Shown here one piece after another: positions 38,191 to 47,495 of a stretch of 64,000 nt of DNA. The stretch lies in the NCBI GenBank assembly GCA_024642205.1, contig JAHEBQ010000001.1, forward strand, positions 106,024 to 170,023, given 5' to 3'. The translations under genes were made by a program, and so were the position numbers. The notes under the pieces were generated by a model. It had not been told where the DNA came from and did no database searches. It saw nothing but the letters and a program-made list of their open reading frames with translations. Position 1 is the first letter of the stretch, and each line of letters starts with the position of its first letter. The DNA comes from Planctomycetaceae bacterium (GTDB lineage Bacteria; Planctomycetota; Planctomycetia; Pirellulales; Pirellulaceae).

Positions 38191-38568
38191 TCAGTCAAAT
38201 ACCTGAAATGGAATCACCAAGACAGGAACTGACGTCTCGTCCCTCACGTCGGACCCCATCCATTGCTCCATCACGCGGCCTTGACTTGCTCCCATCAAGA
38301 TCAGATCAACCGCGCTCTCTTCCGCAAAGTCGACAATTTGGTGGATGATTGCCCCTTCGCGAAACTGACAATTCACCTGAACCTGGTGCTTTTTCGCGGC
38401 ATCGGTAAAGTACTCAAACGAAAGCTCACCCGCCTCGTGAGCGCCGCCAGGCTTGACAACATGCAAAACGATCACGTCGGCTTTGACGGCTTTCGCGATT
38501 CGCATGACGTAGTCTGCCGATTCTGCAGCTTCTGAGCACCCGGAGACCGGAACGAGGATTTTCGTCAT
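38191..38568 (-). CDS. Universal stress protein, UspA family
   Basis: A 125-residue single-domain Usp. It begins KILVPVSGCSEAAESADYVM, and ends with LILMGASQGRVMEQWMGS followed by VPVLVIPF, the ATP-binding G-x2-G-x9-G-type region in partly altered form. Cytoplasmic. Convergent with the AspA-like gene. Not obviously an operon. ATG at 38568. Confidence 0.88.
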   Translation of the reverse strand: MTKILVPVSGCSEAAESADYVMRIAKAVKADVIVLHVVKPGGAHEAGELSFEYFTDAAKKHQVQVNCQFREGAIIHQIVDFAEESAVDLILMGASQGRVMEQWMGSDVRDETSVPVLVIPFQVFD

Positions 38569-38952
38569 GGCAATTCTGTATTCAAATGGTTATTACTGAG
38601 CTAAAATCAATAGGCCAAACGTGCTGGGACCGGGGCATGATGATTGGGGCGATTTGGAACGATGGCATTGGTACCAAAATTCGTGTTTGCCCGGGCCTAG
38701 GTCGTCCACTGGGATGCAACCGATGTGCCAAATGTCGAGTTATCTGAAAAATGCCGAAAGCAATTACAGCCTGGAATTTGGAAAGAATATGTCCTAGTCG
38801 AAAAAGCAATGCTCATTTTCGCCTCCATTCCGAGCATATCCTTCGTTCGTCGTCGGTTTTCAGCCCGCCACCTCATTTGCTTCCTGGGTCAATATCAGAC
38901 AGCCGTCTGAAACCTGTTAGATACAATATGCAATCTCAAGATTGGGTATCCT

Positions 38953-40473
38953 TTGAATAAGTCCGAAGTCATTTCTCCCAAACGCCTGGATCAGGTCATT
39001 GCGATGGTACCCCAAGGCCGATGGACCAATAACAATACTTCCTCCGAAGGCGCACTCAATAGCGAACCAAAAACGATCAGGATGCCTTCTCGTCGCTGGA
39101 TCTTCCTCCTGGCGATTGTTTGCCTGGTCGCCATTGGTATTTCCGGCTATCTGGGATGGGTCGCGCTGACGTCGTCCAAAGTGGCCGGTTGTGGCGGTGG
39201 CAGATTGTTTAACTGTGGACATGTCATTGGCAGTCGGTGGTCGCTTTGGATGGGAATTCCGGTCAGCCTGCTGGCGACAGGTTTATACCTTTCCATGGGT
39301 TCGGCGTTGGCGATCGGCGTTTCATCTCGGTTTGGCTCGTCCATACGACGCATCGCCTGGATGCTAGTAACGATACTTGCACTCTCGGCTGGCATGGCAG
39401 CGGTCTGGTTCATTGGGTTGCAGGTTCTTGTAATCAAACATCTCTGCACCTATTGCCTGACAGCCCATACGTGCGGGCTGGCAGCAGCAGGGGTCGTCCT
39501 GCGAAACAGGATCGTTGGAGGTAAGACTCTGGGACTGTTGGCCATCATCAGTTTTGTTGGCTTGGCAATGTTGATTGGAGGCCAGTTGATTGGCCAACCG
39601 CCAACCAGTTATCAAGTTGAAACTTTCGAGCCTCCGGCCGAGGAGCCAGAATTATTCGAATTTGGCATGCCGACCAGCCCGACTGGTGCCGGTGACAAAG
39701 GCATCTCCGATGAGACGTCGATGTTCGGGCCCCCATTGGACTGGTCGCGATATCCGGTTTTCCTATTCCCGAGTTCGGCGATGTTGATCACGGCACAATT
39801 GACGCAATCCGATGTCCGGCAAGACGACAGTCGACCGAAGTCCAGTCAGGCAACGGGTTCCAGCACCGGATCAGCAACCGTCTCGCAGGAACGCCGATTC
39901 GTAGTAATTAATGGAGGCAAGGTCAAGCTGGATGTCACTCAGGTTCCCGTCGTTGGATCCCCGAAAGCAAAATATATTTTTGTCGAGATGTTTGATTATG
40001 CCTGCCCTCATTGTCGAAACACGCATGCGACGATCAAAGGCGCATCCGAGAAATTGAATGGTGACCTTGCAGTGGTGGCCCTACCCATCCCGCTAAACGC
40101 GACATGTAACAACGCAATCCAGGTCACCGATCCAAAATTTGCTGAATCCTGTGAAATTGCAAGACTGGCGGTGGCTGTCTGGCGTACTGACGCAGCAAAA
40201 TTCACAGAATTTCACAACTGGATGTTCACGGGCGAAAGTGCACCCAGTTTTGCGAGTGCCAAAGCTCACGCGGAAACCCTGGTGGCAGCGGACAAACTTG
40301 CCGCCGAATTGGCATCGCAAGTGCCTGGTCAGTACATCAGCCAAAACGTCGAGCTCTACAAGCGATCCGGAAGCGGGAACGTGCCAAAGCTGATGTTTCC
40401 CGGCACCAGCGTAATTGGGGAGTTTAATTCGGTTGATGGACTTGTCGATTTGATCCATCGAGAAATCAAGTAA
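38953..40473 (+). CDS. VKOR-DsbA-type fusion (disulfide-forming membrane protein)
   Basis: A 506-residue fusion. Residues about 48-210 form a vitamin K epoxide reductase-like membrane domain: CGGGRLFNCGHVIGSRWS (first Cys pair) and HLCTYCLTAHTCG (CxxC next to the quinone site), with about five membrane segments. A polar linker of about 110 residues follows. The C-terminal domain (about 320-506) is thioredoxin-like with DYACPHCRNTH, a CPHC active site as in DsbA/DsbG, and VPKLMFPG with a cis-Pro-like segment. Together they would oxidise cysteines of exported proteins and pass electrons to quinone. The TTG at 38953 gives the longest plausible protein; ATG 39004 is an alternative start. The 384-bp gap upstream (38569-38952) shows nothing recognisable. 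Confidence 0.9.
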   Translation: MNKSEVISPKRLDQVIAMVPQGRWTNNNTSSEGALNSEPKTIRMPSRRWIFLLAIVCLVAIGISGYLGWVALTSSKVAGCGGGRLFNCGHVIGSRWSLWMGIPVSLLATGLYLSMGSALAIGVSSRFGSSIRRIAWMLVTILALSAGMAAVWFIGLQVLVIKHLCTYCLTAHTCGLAAAGVVLRNRIVGGKTLGLLAIISFVGLAMLIGGQLIGQPPTSYQVETFEPPAEEPELFEFGMPTSPTGAGDKGISDETSMFGPPLDWSRYPVFLFPSSAMLITAQLTQSDVRQDDSRPKSSQATGSSTGSATVSQERRFVVINGGKVKLDVTQVPVVGSPKAKYIFVEMFDYACPHCRNTHATIKGASEKLNGDLAVVALPIPLNATCNNAIQVTDPKFAESCEIARLAVAVWRTDAAKFTEFHNWMFTGESAPSFASAKAHAETLVAADKLAAELASQVPGQYISQNVELYKRSGSGNVPKLMFPGTSVIGEFNSVDGLVDLIHREIK

Positions 40474-41115
40474 TCTTGTTTCGCGTAGATTTCCGGTTTG
40501 TTTTTGCCAAGAAGGTCAAGAACGGACTTCATGAATTGAAATCAGGCCAATCAATGAATCATGCTTGACTCCCAATAACGGTCATTCAATTCAAGACGCT
40601 GAACAGAATTGGACCCAGTGACTTGCCTTTTGCCGAACGCCACTCGCAATTTCGATGCGCGACGCCAATTCAGATACAGGGAGTTAGACGGTATCGAACG
40701 CAAAGAACAGATAACGGTTTTTTTGTTTGTCAGGCGACGCTGCGGCTCGGAAAAATCGCGTCTCCCGAGGCGAAAAAAGGGCATGGCAAATCGAATTGCC
40801 CTTGATTGCGGGACCTTGTTTTCAACGTAATCTCCGTTTTTGATAACCTCACCTCGTTTCGACTTGGCACCACCTTTCGGTGTTCCGGGGAATTGGTCCG
40901 TCAACTTGATCAACGCGACTGCCGACCGTTACTTACTTGAATTCAATGCAAACTTGGACTAAATGGCGAACCTCAGAAGTTTCTTTAGAACTTGTTATGA
41001 TGTGGGCAGGTTAAAAGACGCATTGATGGGTAGCATGATTCCCAAAAGTGAAGTCGTTTTGTCAACTCAATGGTTCACGATGCGACTGCGATAATCACGC
41101 GACCACAAGGTCGAC
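40474..41115. other. Gap downstream of the VKOR-DsbA gene without a recognisable gene
   Basis: First half of a 1.3-kb gene-poor stretch reaching 41758. A 120-codon minus frame (40551-40913) is not recognisable. CTTGTTATGATGTGGG near 40993 resembles an extended -10 element ahead of the decayed Fis-type fragment. Confidence 0.4.
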
Positions 41116-41271
41116 GTGATTGAAGAGGTCGAGTGCCATTGAATTGCGACGGTTATCGAAGACGCTGGGGGCAATCAGACAGAACCTGCCAAGCGATTGG
41201 GGATCACCCGCGTCACGGTCCGTTCCAAAGTCAACAAACGCGGAATCGGCACCCGCCGTGTGATGGAATAG
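41116..41271 (+). pseudogene. Relic of a Fis-type/sigma54-activator C-terminal HTH
   Basis: The plus-strand frame reads VIEEVECH, a TGA stop, then IATVIEDAGGNQTEPAKRLG and ITRVTVRSKVNKRGIG, ending at TAG 41269-41271. This is the Fis-type helix-turn-helix that ends NtrC-like sigma54 activators and related response regulators (compare the G-N-Q-T-x-A-A-x-x-L-G-I core). A TAA at 41092-41094 closes the frame on the left, so only the last ~50 codons survive, with one nonsense codon. Strong motif match and lack of a gene body show it is a remnant, not a gene. Confidence 0.82.
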
Positions 41272-41283
41272 CCTGGGATTCTC

Positions 41284-41316
41284 AAAAAAAGAAGCCGGTG
41301 AAATTCGGTCACCGGC
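41284..41316 (-). terminator. Intrinsic terminator on the minus strand
   Basis: Perfect 8-bp stem (GCCGGTGA / TCACCGGC) with a 7-base loop; on the minus strand it is followed by TTCTTTTTTT. No protein gene ends just upstream of it on that strand; the nearest is the small basic protein, whose stop is 443 bp away. The stretch 41317-41758 has no recognisable gene and could carry a minus-strand small RNA or long 3' UTR. Confidence 0.75.
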
Positions 41317-41758
41317 ATCCGTGATTAGGACGCTGACACAATCGCCAACCGCGTCCACTTCGACCAAAGGGTATCATCAGCGATTCGCCGAGCCTGGACT
41401 CATGGTGCGAACTCGCGATCCATTGTGTTTCGCGAAACTGCTTGCAACCGTTAGGAAGAAAGCCACCATCAGACAATTTGTGACGGGTTTTCGTCAAACG
41501 ATGTTTGCCCGGCACTCCAGGTCTTGTGTCTCGGGGCATCCTTAAGTTTGATGCGAGAATCGCGATCGCGATGCTGACCCTTTTGACTCTTCGAATGATT
41601 CCACTTTTTCAGCGACTGACGTTTGTTTGACCGATTCATGGCCCTTCCTGATCAATTACAAATTTCAAACTTGCTTAACTCAAACTCAAAAGTCCAGCCT
41701 CCGCTCGCCGTCCCATCCAAATGGTTCCGGCAGACTCGGGCTGGGTTGCCAAACAATC

Positions 41759-41926
41759 CTAGCGGTGTTTGCCTGTCGCTGGTTTCGTGTGCGTTGAAGT
41801 CGCAGATTTGGTCGACGGGACCGCTGGCTTTTTCGCCGCGGTCTTAACCGTCACTTTTGCAGTTGGCTTGGACGAAGCACTCGCAACAGGCTTGGACAAC
41901 GGCTTGGAATTCTTCGGGTTCGACAT
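41759..41926 (-). CDS. Small Lys/Ala/Ser/Pro-rich basic protein (histone H1-like tail)
   Basis: A 55-residue, strongly basic, low-complexity protein (e.g. KPTAKVTVKTAAKKPAVPST, then TKPATGKHR). Composition resembles histone H1 C-terminal tails and the Hc1/AlgP-like bacterial proteins that bind nucleic acid. The start at 41926 is well supported: AGGAG lies eight bases upstream. An in-frame extension to 42139 is not basic and lacks a ribosome-binding site. Function unknown; DNA or RNA binding is inferred from charge only. Confidence 0.7.
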   Translation of the reverse strand: MSNPKNSKPLSKPVASASSKPTAKVTVKTAAKKPAVPSTKSATSTHTKPATGKHR

Positions 41927-42334
41927 AATTATAGCTCCTGCATAAAAAATGTCTCGGTCGCGTCGCTCTCGGTAGGTTCCTTGAATGGCGACTTGACCTT
42001 GCCAGTGAAATGCACGAAATGTGCCAATTGGTGTCCAAGGCGGTTTTTCTCGACTTCCAGGGAATACCCGAAGATTTCTCCAGCAGATTTCATTGCTGTT
42101 TTTTCGGGGGCAACAAATGCTGGCAGGGAGAGTACTCAAAGCGGCCGTTCGACGTCGGCCGAATTGCAGAACAAGACGAAAAATTGCTCAGTTGCGCGGG
42201 CAATCATTGCGCGGCGCGATCGACTTTTGCCCAACGACGAAAGCCGGAGAAACCGTCAATGGGGTACCCGTCCGGGCCAAACCCCGATCTTGGGTTTTGC
42301 AGCCAATTTCTGGCCTCGGTCGGGCAGCAGGTTA
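41927..42334. other. Gap between small basic gene and sulfatase
   Basis: 408 bp. Several overlapping open frames occur on the plus strand and run on into the antisense of the sulfatase; none is recognisable. The left end carries the ribosome-binding site of the small basic gene. Confidence 0.4.
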
Positions 42335-43753
42335 TCAAAAAATGGAGGGCTTCATCTGTTCATTCAACGTGTTCCAACGATGAATCAGCTCTTCCAGCTT
42401 CGGTTGGTTCTGGTCCGCCACGTTTTTTTCTTCCGAGATGTCAATTCCGAGATTGTAGAGCTCCCAAACCGATTGCTCCTCGCCGCGACGCATTTTGACA
42501 AGTTTCCAGTCGCCTGATCTGAGTGCCGCCTTATGGCCTTGACGCCAGAACAGCTCCTTGTGCGGGGCACCCGGTTTTCCGTGTTTCAAGTAAGGCATCA
42601 GGTCGACGCCGTCGATTGCCTTGCGTTGTTCTGCACCAATCAGATTCCGCGCCGTGGCAAAAATATCGGTGCTGCTGACAGGTTGATCAAACGTAACACC
42701 TGGTTTCAGGTTTCCGGTCCAACGCACGATCATGGGAACACGGAGTCCACCTTCATACATCGAGCCTTTCTCCCCCCGCAGCGGAAAATTACTTGACGTA
42801 AGTTCGCGCGTCGGCCCGCCATTGTCACTCAGGAAGATAACGAGGGTTTTCTCGTCGAGATTTGTCTTGCGCAGCTGGTCAAGAACCTGCCCGACACTTT
42901 CATCAAGCGACCATAACATCGACGCGAAAATTCGACGTTGGATATCGTCGATCCCACGAAACCGTTCCATGTCTTGACGCTTACCCTGCAGCGGACTGTG
43001 AACCGCGTTGTACGCGAGATACAGAAAGAACGGCTTATCCTGGTGGCGGTCGATAAAACTGACGGCTTCCCGGGTAAACGCATCCGTCAGGTATTCTGTT
43101 TCAACCACAGGCTGGCCGCCGCGAATGATCGGGTTGTTGGCGTCGTACTCAGGCTCATCACGACCCATGTGGGTTGAATAGATCAGGTCCTTTCCGGTCC
43201 AGCGTCCGGTTCGACCTCCGGGAAGCGCTTTGCGCCGCAGCATTGAGGTGACGCCCTGGTAGGGCGGGGGAACAAAGTAATGGCCCTCGTGAATAAAGCC
43301 AAAAAATTCGTCGAAACCATGACGGTACGGGTGAAAATCAGCAGCGCCGCCCAGATGCCATTTTCCGATCAACCCGGTTGTATAACCCTGATCGTGAAGC
43401 AATTCCGCGACCGTTAGCTCCACCGAAGGGAGTCCTGTGCCGTCGTCGTCGTTCCGTGCACCGATTGGATTAAATTCGTATCCAAAACGTGTTGGGAACT
43501 TACCCGTCAGCATGCCGGCCCGGGAAGGACTGCAATTCGGCGCTGTCACGTACGCCTGGGTAAACCGAACACCCTCGTGACAGAGTGAGTCGATATGTGG
43601 CGTGGGGATCTCCGTGTTTCCCTGACAACCCAATTCTCCATATCCAAGATCATCTGCCAGCAGGACGATAATATTCGGTTGGTCGGTGGCGCAAACCGAT
43701 CCGGATGCGATTGCTGCAAACAGGAACAAAACAAACTGCTGGGTTTTCTTCAC
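42335..43753 (-). CDS. Exported sulfatase (formylglycine-dependent)
   Basis: A 472-residue arylsulfatase-family enzyme. Signal peptide at residues 1-22 (cleavage near VCA-TDQ). Metal-binding DD at 34-35 (LLADDLGYGE), the modification site CSPSR (74-78) in which Cys74 becomes formylglycine, the GKWHLG motif and the late FLSDNGG segment are all present. The enzyme hydrolyses sulfate esters, probably of algal polysaccharides, outside the cytoplasm; Pirellulales carry many. GTG start at 43753. A formylglycine-generating enzyme or anaerobic maturase must be elsewhere. The specific substrate is not visible. Confidence 0.95.
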   Translation of the reverse strand: MKKTQQFVLFLFAAIASGSVCATDQPNIIVLLADDLGYGELGCQGNTEIPTPHIDSLCHEGVRFTQAYVTAPNCSPSRAGMLTGKFPTRFGYEFNPIGARNDDDGTGLPSVELTVAELLHDQGYTTGLIGKWHLGGAADFHPYRHGFDEFFGFIHEGHYFVPPPYQGVTSMLRRKALPGGRTGRWTGKDLIYSTHMGRDEPEYDANNPIIRGGQPVVETEYLTDAFTREAVSFIDRHQDKPFFLYLAYNAVHSPLQGKRQDMERFRGIDDIQRRIFASMLWSLDESVGQVLDQLRKTNLDEKTLVIFLSDNGGPTRELTSSNFPLRGEKGSMYEGGLRVPMIVRWTGNLKPGVTFDQPVSSTDIFATARNLIGAEQRKAIDGVDLMPYLKHGKPGAPHKELFWRQGHKAALRSGDWKLVKMRRGEEQSVWELYNLGIDISEEKNVADQNQPKLEELIHRWNTLNEQMKPSIF

Positions 43754-43930
43754 AACCGCTACCCTGGGACCACGAGTTACAAACGAAGGAATGGAAAGAC
43801 TTGATTTCTGAGCCGACCCCCAATGTTAACGTCGGGATCAACGGGAAGGAAGAAAACCAGCCACTGGTGTTTTTCCCTTCCGACTTCCCTGCCGGATCGA
43901 AACAGAGATATTCGCCCGTCTCGCCATGCC

Positions 43931-43980
43931 GTCAATCGGTATTGATGACGTCAATCGGTATTGACGCCATCAATTGGTAG
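43931..43980. repeat. 19-bp direct repeat with palindromic units
   Basis: GTCAATCGGTATTGATGAC is followed by GTCAATCGGTATTGACGCC and a third, decayed ATCAATTGGTAGTCG. Each full unit contains the inverted arms GTCAAT / ATTGA(C) around CGGT, so it could be an operator or a slippage product. Confidence 0.55.
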
Positions 43981-44251
43981 TCGACCCGACCCGTTGCCCA
44001 CGATGGCAAAGATGCTTACTCCGAGCTGACCTAATGGCCTATGGAATCGCGATTGAGTCACTATCATTGAACCAGAGTCTCCCGGAAGAAAAAAGAAAAG
44101 AAAACTTGCAGACGCCGGTTCGTTGTTACGGAAACACGGCGAACGAGAGAATTCATACTCATTTGCGCGGTATCGGTCGTTATCGCACCCGGAAGAAGAC
44201 ATCCACCATGACTCGAGAATCGTTCAACGGGGGCAGATAAAAGTCTGCAAA

Positions 44252-44280
44252 TTGACGAAATCTCTGTTCAGTAATACACT
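44252..44280 (+). promoter_or_regulatory. Candidate sigma70-type promoter of the CRTAC1-type gene
   Basis: TTGACG at 44252-44257 and TACACT at 44275-44280, with 17 bp between them. The expected transcription start falls at or beside the ATG at 44287, so the mRNA may be leaderless; there is no good Shine-Dalgarno. Based on pattern only. Confidence 0.4.
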
Positions 44281-44286
44281 AGGATC

Positions 44287-46875
44287 ATGAACCTCAATCC
44301 CAAATTCTACTGTCTTTTTTTCGTTGCGATTCTCTCATTGGGTTGCAGCAAAAAGAACTCCCCAACTTCTCCACCCAATGATGTCGTTAATGCCGCTTCG
44401 ACGAGAATTCTGACGGCGGATCAACAACGGGTGAAAGCGATTACGGACTCGGAAAACCTGATCCAATCCCTTTCGACTGAAATGAAGACACTCGCTCGTT
44501 CCTTTTCTGTTCAGCCTCAGGATGTTTCAAGTTTTGTAAGCCCGACCATCAACTATTCAGGATTGGAATTGAGTTCGTTTTCGTCGTTGATGGCGCAAGC
44601 TGAAAACGACGATGACGATCCGATGACCCATTCGTTTTACTGGCCGGTCACCGAATCGGTTGCGCCCGTTCCATTGTCGGAGGTTTGGAAACCCCTCTTG
44701 GATTACCATCGACTTGACGATTGCCAACTGGGTATCCTGCAAGGAACCTTCGGCGACGGCGGCGACGCATTTGAAATGAAAACAAAATTCGAAGGTCGAT
44801 TTCAAACGGATGATGGCCAGATGTTTGGAGTCAAAGGACACCAGACGCTGGGCTGGAAATCTGACGGCTCCAATGGATGGAAATTGACATCGTGGGTCCA
44901 GGCAGATCTGAAAGTGCTGACGGCCAGGGAGTCTTTTTTCGAGAACGTCACCGAATCAGCGTTCCCGGAGACCGCCACGAGAAAGAAACTTGAACGTTCA
45001 TCTCATCAAGAGCTGTTGCTTCGCCGGAGCACCGAAACCGGTCAGTCGAAGGACCTCACCCCCGCGCGGGAAGATTTTGCTGGCTTCAGTGATTGGTATT
45101 CCGTTTTCCAGTACCCGTCGGTGAGCGTGGTGGACATTGATCAAGACGGATACGACGATTTATTTGTGACCGACCGTTGGCAATCGGCCCAATTGTTGCG
45201 TAACAAGGGAAATGGAACCTTTGAAGATGTGACGGAGGCAAGCGGACTACAGGTCGACGAGTTGGCCAACTGCGCCTATTTCGTTGATTTTGATAATGAT
45301 GGCGACTCCGACGTTTTCGTGGGTATCTCGATGGGGCCCAGTAAATTCTTCATCAACGAGAATGGAACTTTCAAGCCGGACGAAGCCACGAACCGGTTAT
45401 TAAAGGGAACGCGGTTTGTGGTCTCCGCTTCCGTTGTCGACCTGAATCGGGATGGCTTGCTGGATTTGTTCCTGAGCACTTACGCCGCAAACCCGCGACC
45501 GGTCGCAGAATGGTTTGACAAGACGACCAAAGCGTACGTTCCTCAAGAGACTCAATCGAAGATTATCGCTTCGCACGACTATGTCGATGGACGCGGACCA
45601 CCCAACATCCTGCTGATGAATCGCGGAGGGAAATTCGATTGGGTGAGCATCGACGACAACCTGAAACAGTATCGAAAAACATATCAAGCGTCCTGGACCG
45701 ATTTTGATCAGGACGGTGATCTCGACGTCTATATCTGCAACGACTTTGCGCCTGATGTTTTCCTGAGAAACGATACCGAACAGGGTTCCTTCAAAATCAG
45801 ATTCACGGACGTCACGAATGACGTCTTTCCGGACATCGCGATGAATTTCGCGATGGGGGCCTCCTGGGGAGATTTTGACAATGATGGGGATCTCGATTTA
45901 TATGTTTCCAACATGTATTCCAAGGCAGGACTGAGAATCGTTGCCCAGTTGGAAAACGTGGACGAGCGAATCAAGGTGTCAGCCCGGGGAAACTACCTGT
46001 ACGAGAATGTCGACGGAAAGTTTCACCAGGTCGCCGGGGTCGGCGAACAAGACCAACACGTATCCAATGTCGGATGGTCCTATGGAGGACAATTCGCGGA
46101 TTTTGATAATGACGGAGAGCTCGATATTTATGTCTTGAGTGGCATGTTTTCACCTCCCAAAGAGGTCCACAGCGACAAGGATTTGTGAAGTTGCCTTTGG
46201 CGTACGGCCGTACGCAACGCTCCGGATGTTGATGAAGAATTCAAACGACTCGCGGAATGGGGGCCTCCTGATTTGATGTCGATGCAGCCATTCCCGCTGG
46301 CCGAAAAACCCGATGGCGAAAAGTACTTTCGCATGAACGCTCTTAGCGGTGGCGAACGTAATCGCCTGTTCCTTCGTCGCCACGACAATTACAAAGACGT
46401 GTCGCTGGTGTCGGGGGCGGATTTTCGCGAAGATGGTCGGGGGTTTGTTTTGATGGACTATGATCTCGATGGCTGGTTGGATTTGGGAATTACGAGTCCC
46501 AACTATCCACGTTTTCGAATGGTCAGAAATCGGCTAGTCGATCTTCAGACGAAAAAAAACGGATTTGTCGAAGTCACGCTGGTCGGTGGTCAAACATCGA
46601 CCGAGCCGTCGACCGAATGGAGCCCACGGGAACCTTTTGGCAGTCGAGTGTTGGTCACAACGGGTAGCAGCCAGAGAATGTTTCAATTGACCTGCGGTGA
46701 AGGCTTGTCCAGCCAGAACGCCAAACGCATCCATATTGGAATGGGACAGACACAGGTCATCGACAGAATTGAAGTGATCTGGCCAAGCGGTAAAACGACG
46801 GTTCGTGAGAATATTCCTGTCGGCGAACGAGTGACGATTTTCGAAAACCCGCAGACGCAGCCCGTCAGCCAATAA
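44287..46875 (+). CDS. Putative selenoprotein: CRTAC1/FG-GAP lipoprotein with in-frame UGA (USC motif)
   Basis: One frame of 862 codons with a single UGA at 46186-46188 (codon 634). The N-terminus is a lipoprotein signal (LSLGC). Residues about 270-625 are FG-GAP/VCBS repeats with Ca-binding DxDxDG motifs (DIDQDGYDDLFV, DFDNDGDSDVFV, DFDQDGDLDVYI, DFDNDGELDIYV). After the UGA the same frame carries SCLWRTAVRNAPDVDEEFKR, another DYDLDGWLDLGI repeat and a C-terminal ASPIC/UnbV-like domain ending in IDRIEVIWPSGKTTV. The protein is therefore one family-length CRTAC1-type protein, with U-S-C at the break. A perfect hairpin follows the UGA. A nonsense mutation or sequencing error is the alternative. 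Role unknown; Ca-dependent cell-surface adhesion is typical of the repeats. Confidence 0.82.
46200..46215 (+). promoter_or_regulatory. Candidate bacterial SECIS element (CRTAC1-type gene)
   Basis: Perfect 6-bp stem GCGTAC / GTACGC with loop GGCC, possibly lengthened by two T-A pairs past a bulged G. The stem starts at nt 12 after the UGA and loop Gs are at nt 18-19, in the bacterial SECIS range. Confidence 0.65.
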
Positions 46876-47495
46876 TTTGCCTGGCCGCGAACTTGACCAA
46901 CATGAAACGGTTTGCAAGGTAAGGGTGGCGATTGCAGCCACCGGCACCACGATGCAGTAGAATCGAGGAGGCGTCGGACTGACACAACCGCCCATTTCTT
47001 TGCCAATACCAGCGAAAGCTGTTACGGGCAAACTGGGTCATGTCGTGACTGAGTCCCAGGCTCAGGTGACCATGGTTTCGAAACGGATCCCAGATTCCAT
47101 GTGGGATGATCTTGCCAGTCGCCCAACTGGCGAAGTCGTGATCCACTGCCTCGAAGGATTACTGACGATGCACGCCGCCGATGCGATCAGGTACCCGAGC
47201 TGTTCCTTCTTCCAGGTGTCCATGTTGAAGTCCGGGTTTACCTGTTTTTGATCGCGTTTCGGTAACCACTGGATGTGTTCGAACGGTGTGTTGCAATCCG
47301 CCATTTCGCCACCGGTCGGGTTATTGAGTATCTTTCGTTTCGTCAAACTGACGAACAAACGCCATCTCTGACCTCCTGGAAAACGTCCCAGATTGCCTTG
47401 ATAACGAATCGACAGGAAACTCAAAATCCAAAAATGCCCCTCCGGAAGCTCCCGCAAGAGAAATCCAGGACAATCCGCGTGTCACTCGAATCCGA
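46876..47495. other. 620-bp gap between convergent genes
   Basis: Between the CRTAC1-type gene and hemD, which converge. A 131-codon minus frame (47062-47457) starts with ATG but has no recognisable domain or ribosome-binding site, and a short plus frame overlaps it. No clear terminator seen. Confidence 0.4.

Larger units (their letters stand above)
43754..44286. other. 533-bp gap upstream of the CRTAC1-type gene
   Basis: No recognisable gene. Contains the short direct repeat at 43931 and a candidate promoter at 44252. Short frames here exclude one another. Confidence 0.45.

Noticed and set aside
41116..41271. TGA in the Fis-type fragment as a fourth selenocysteine
   Set aside because: The frame is closed by TAA just upstream, so no gene body exists, and the stop is not at a Cys-like redox site; decay explains it better.
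12460..46875. Genome-wide UGA-to-Trp or other recoding
   Set aside because: Many neighbouring genes use UGA as a normal stop at the right family length, and Trp does not suit the interrupted positions.
47062..47457. 131-codon minus frame between CRTAC1-type gene and hemD
   Set aside because: No domain, no ribosome-binding site, and a plus frame of similar length overlaps it.
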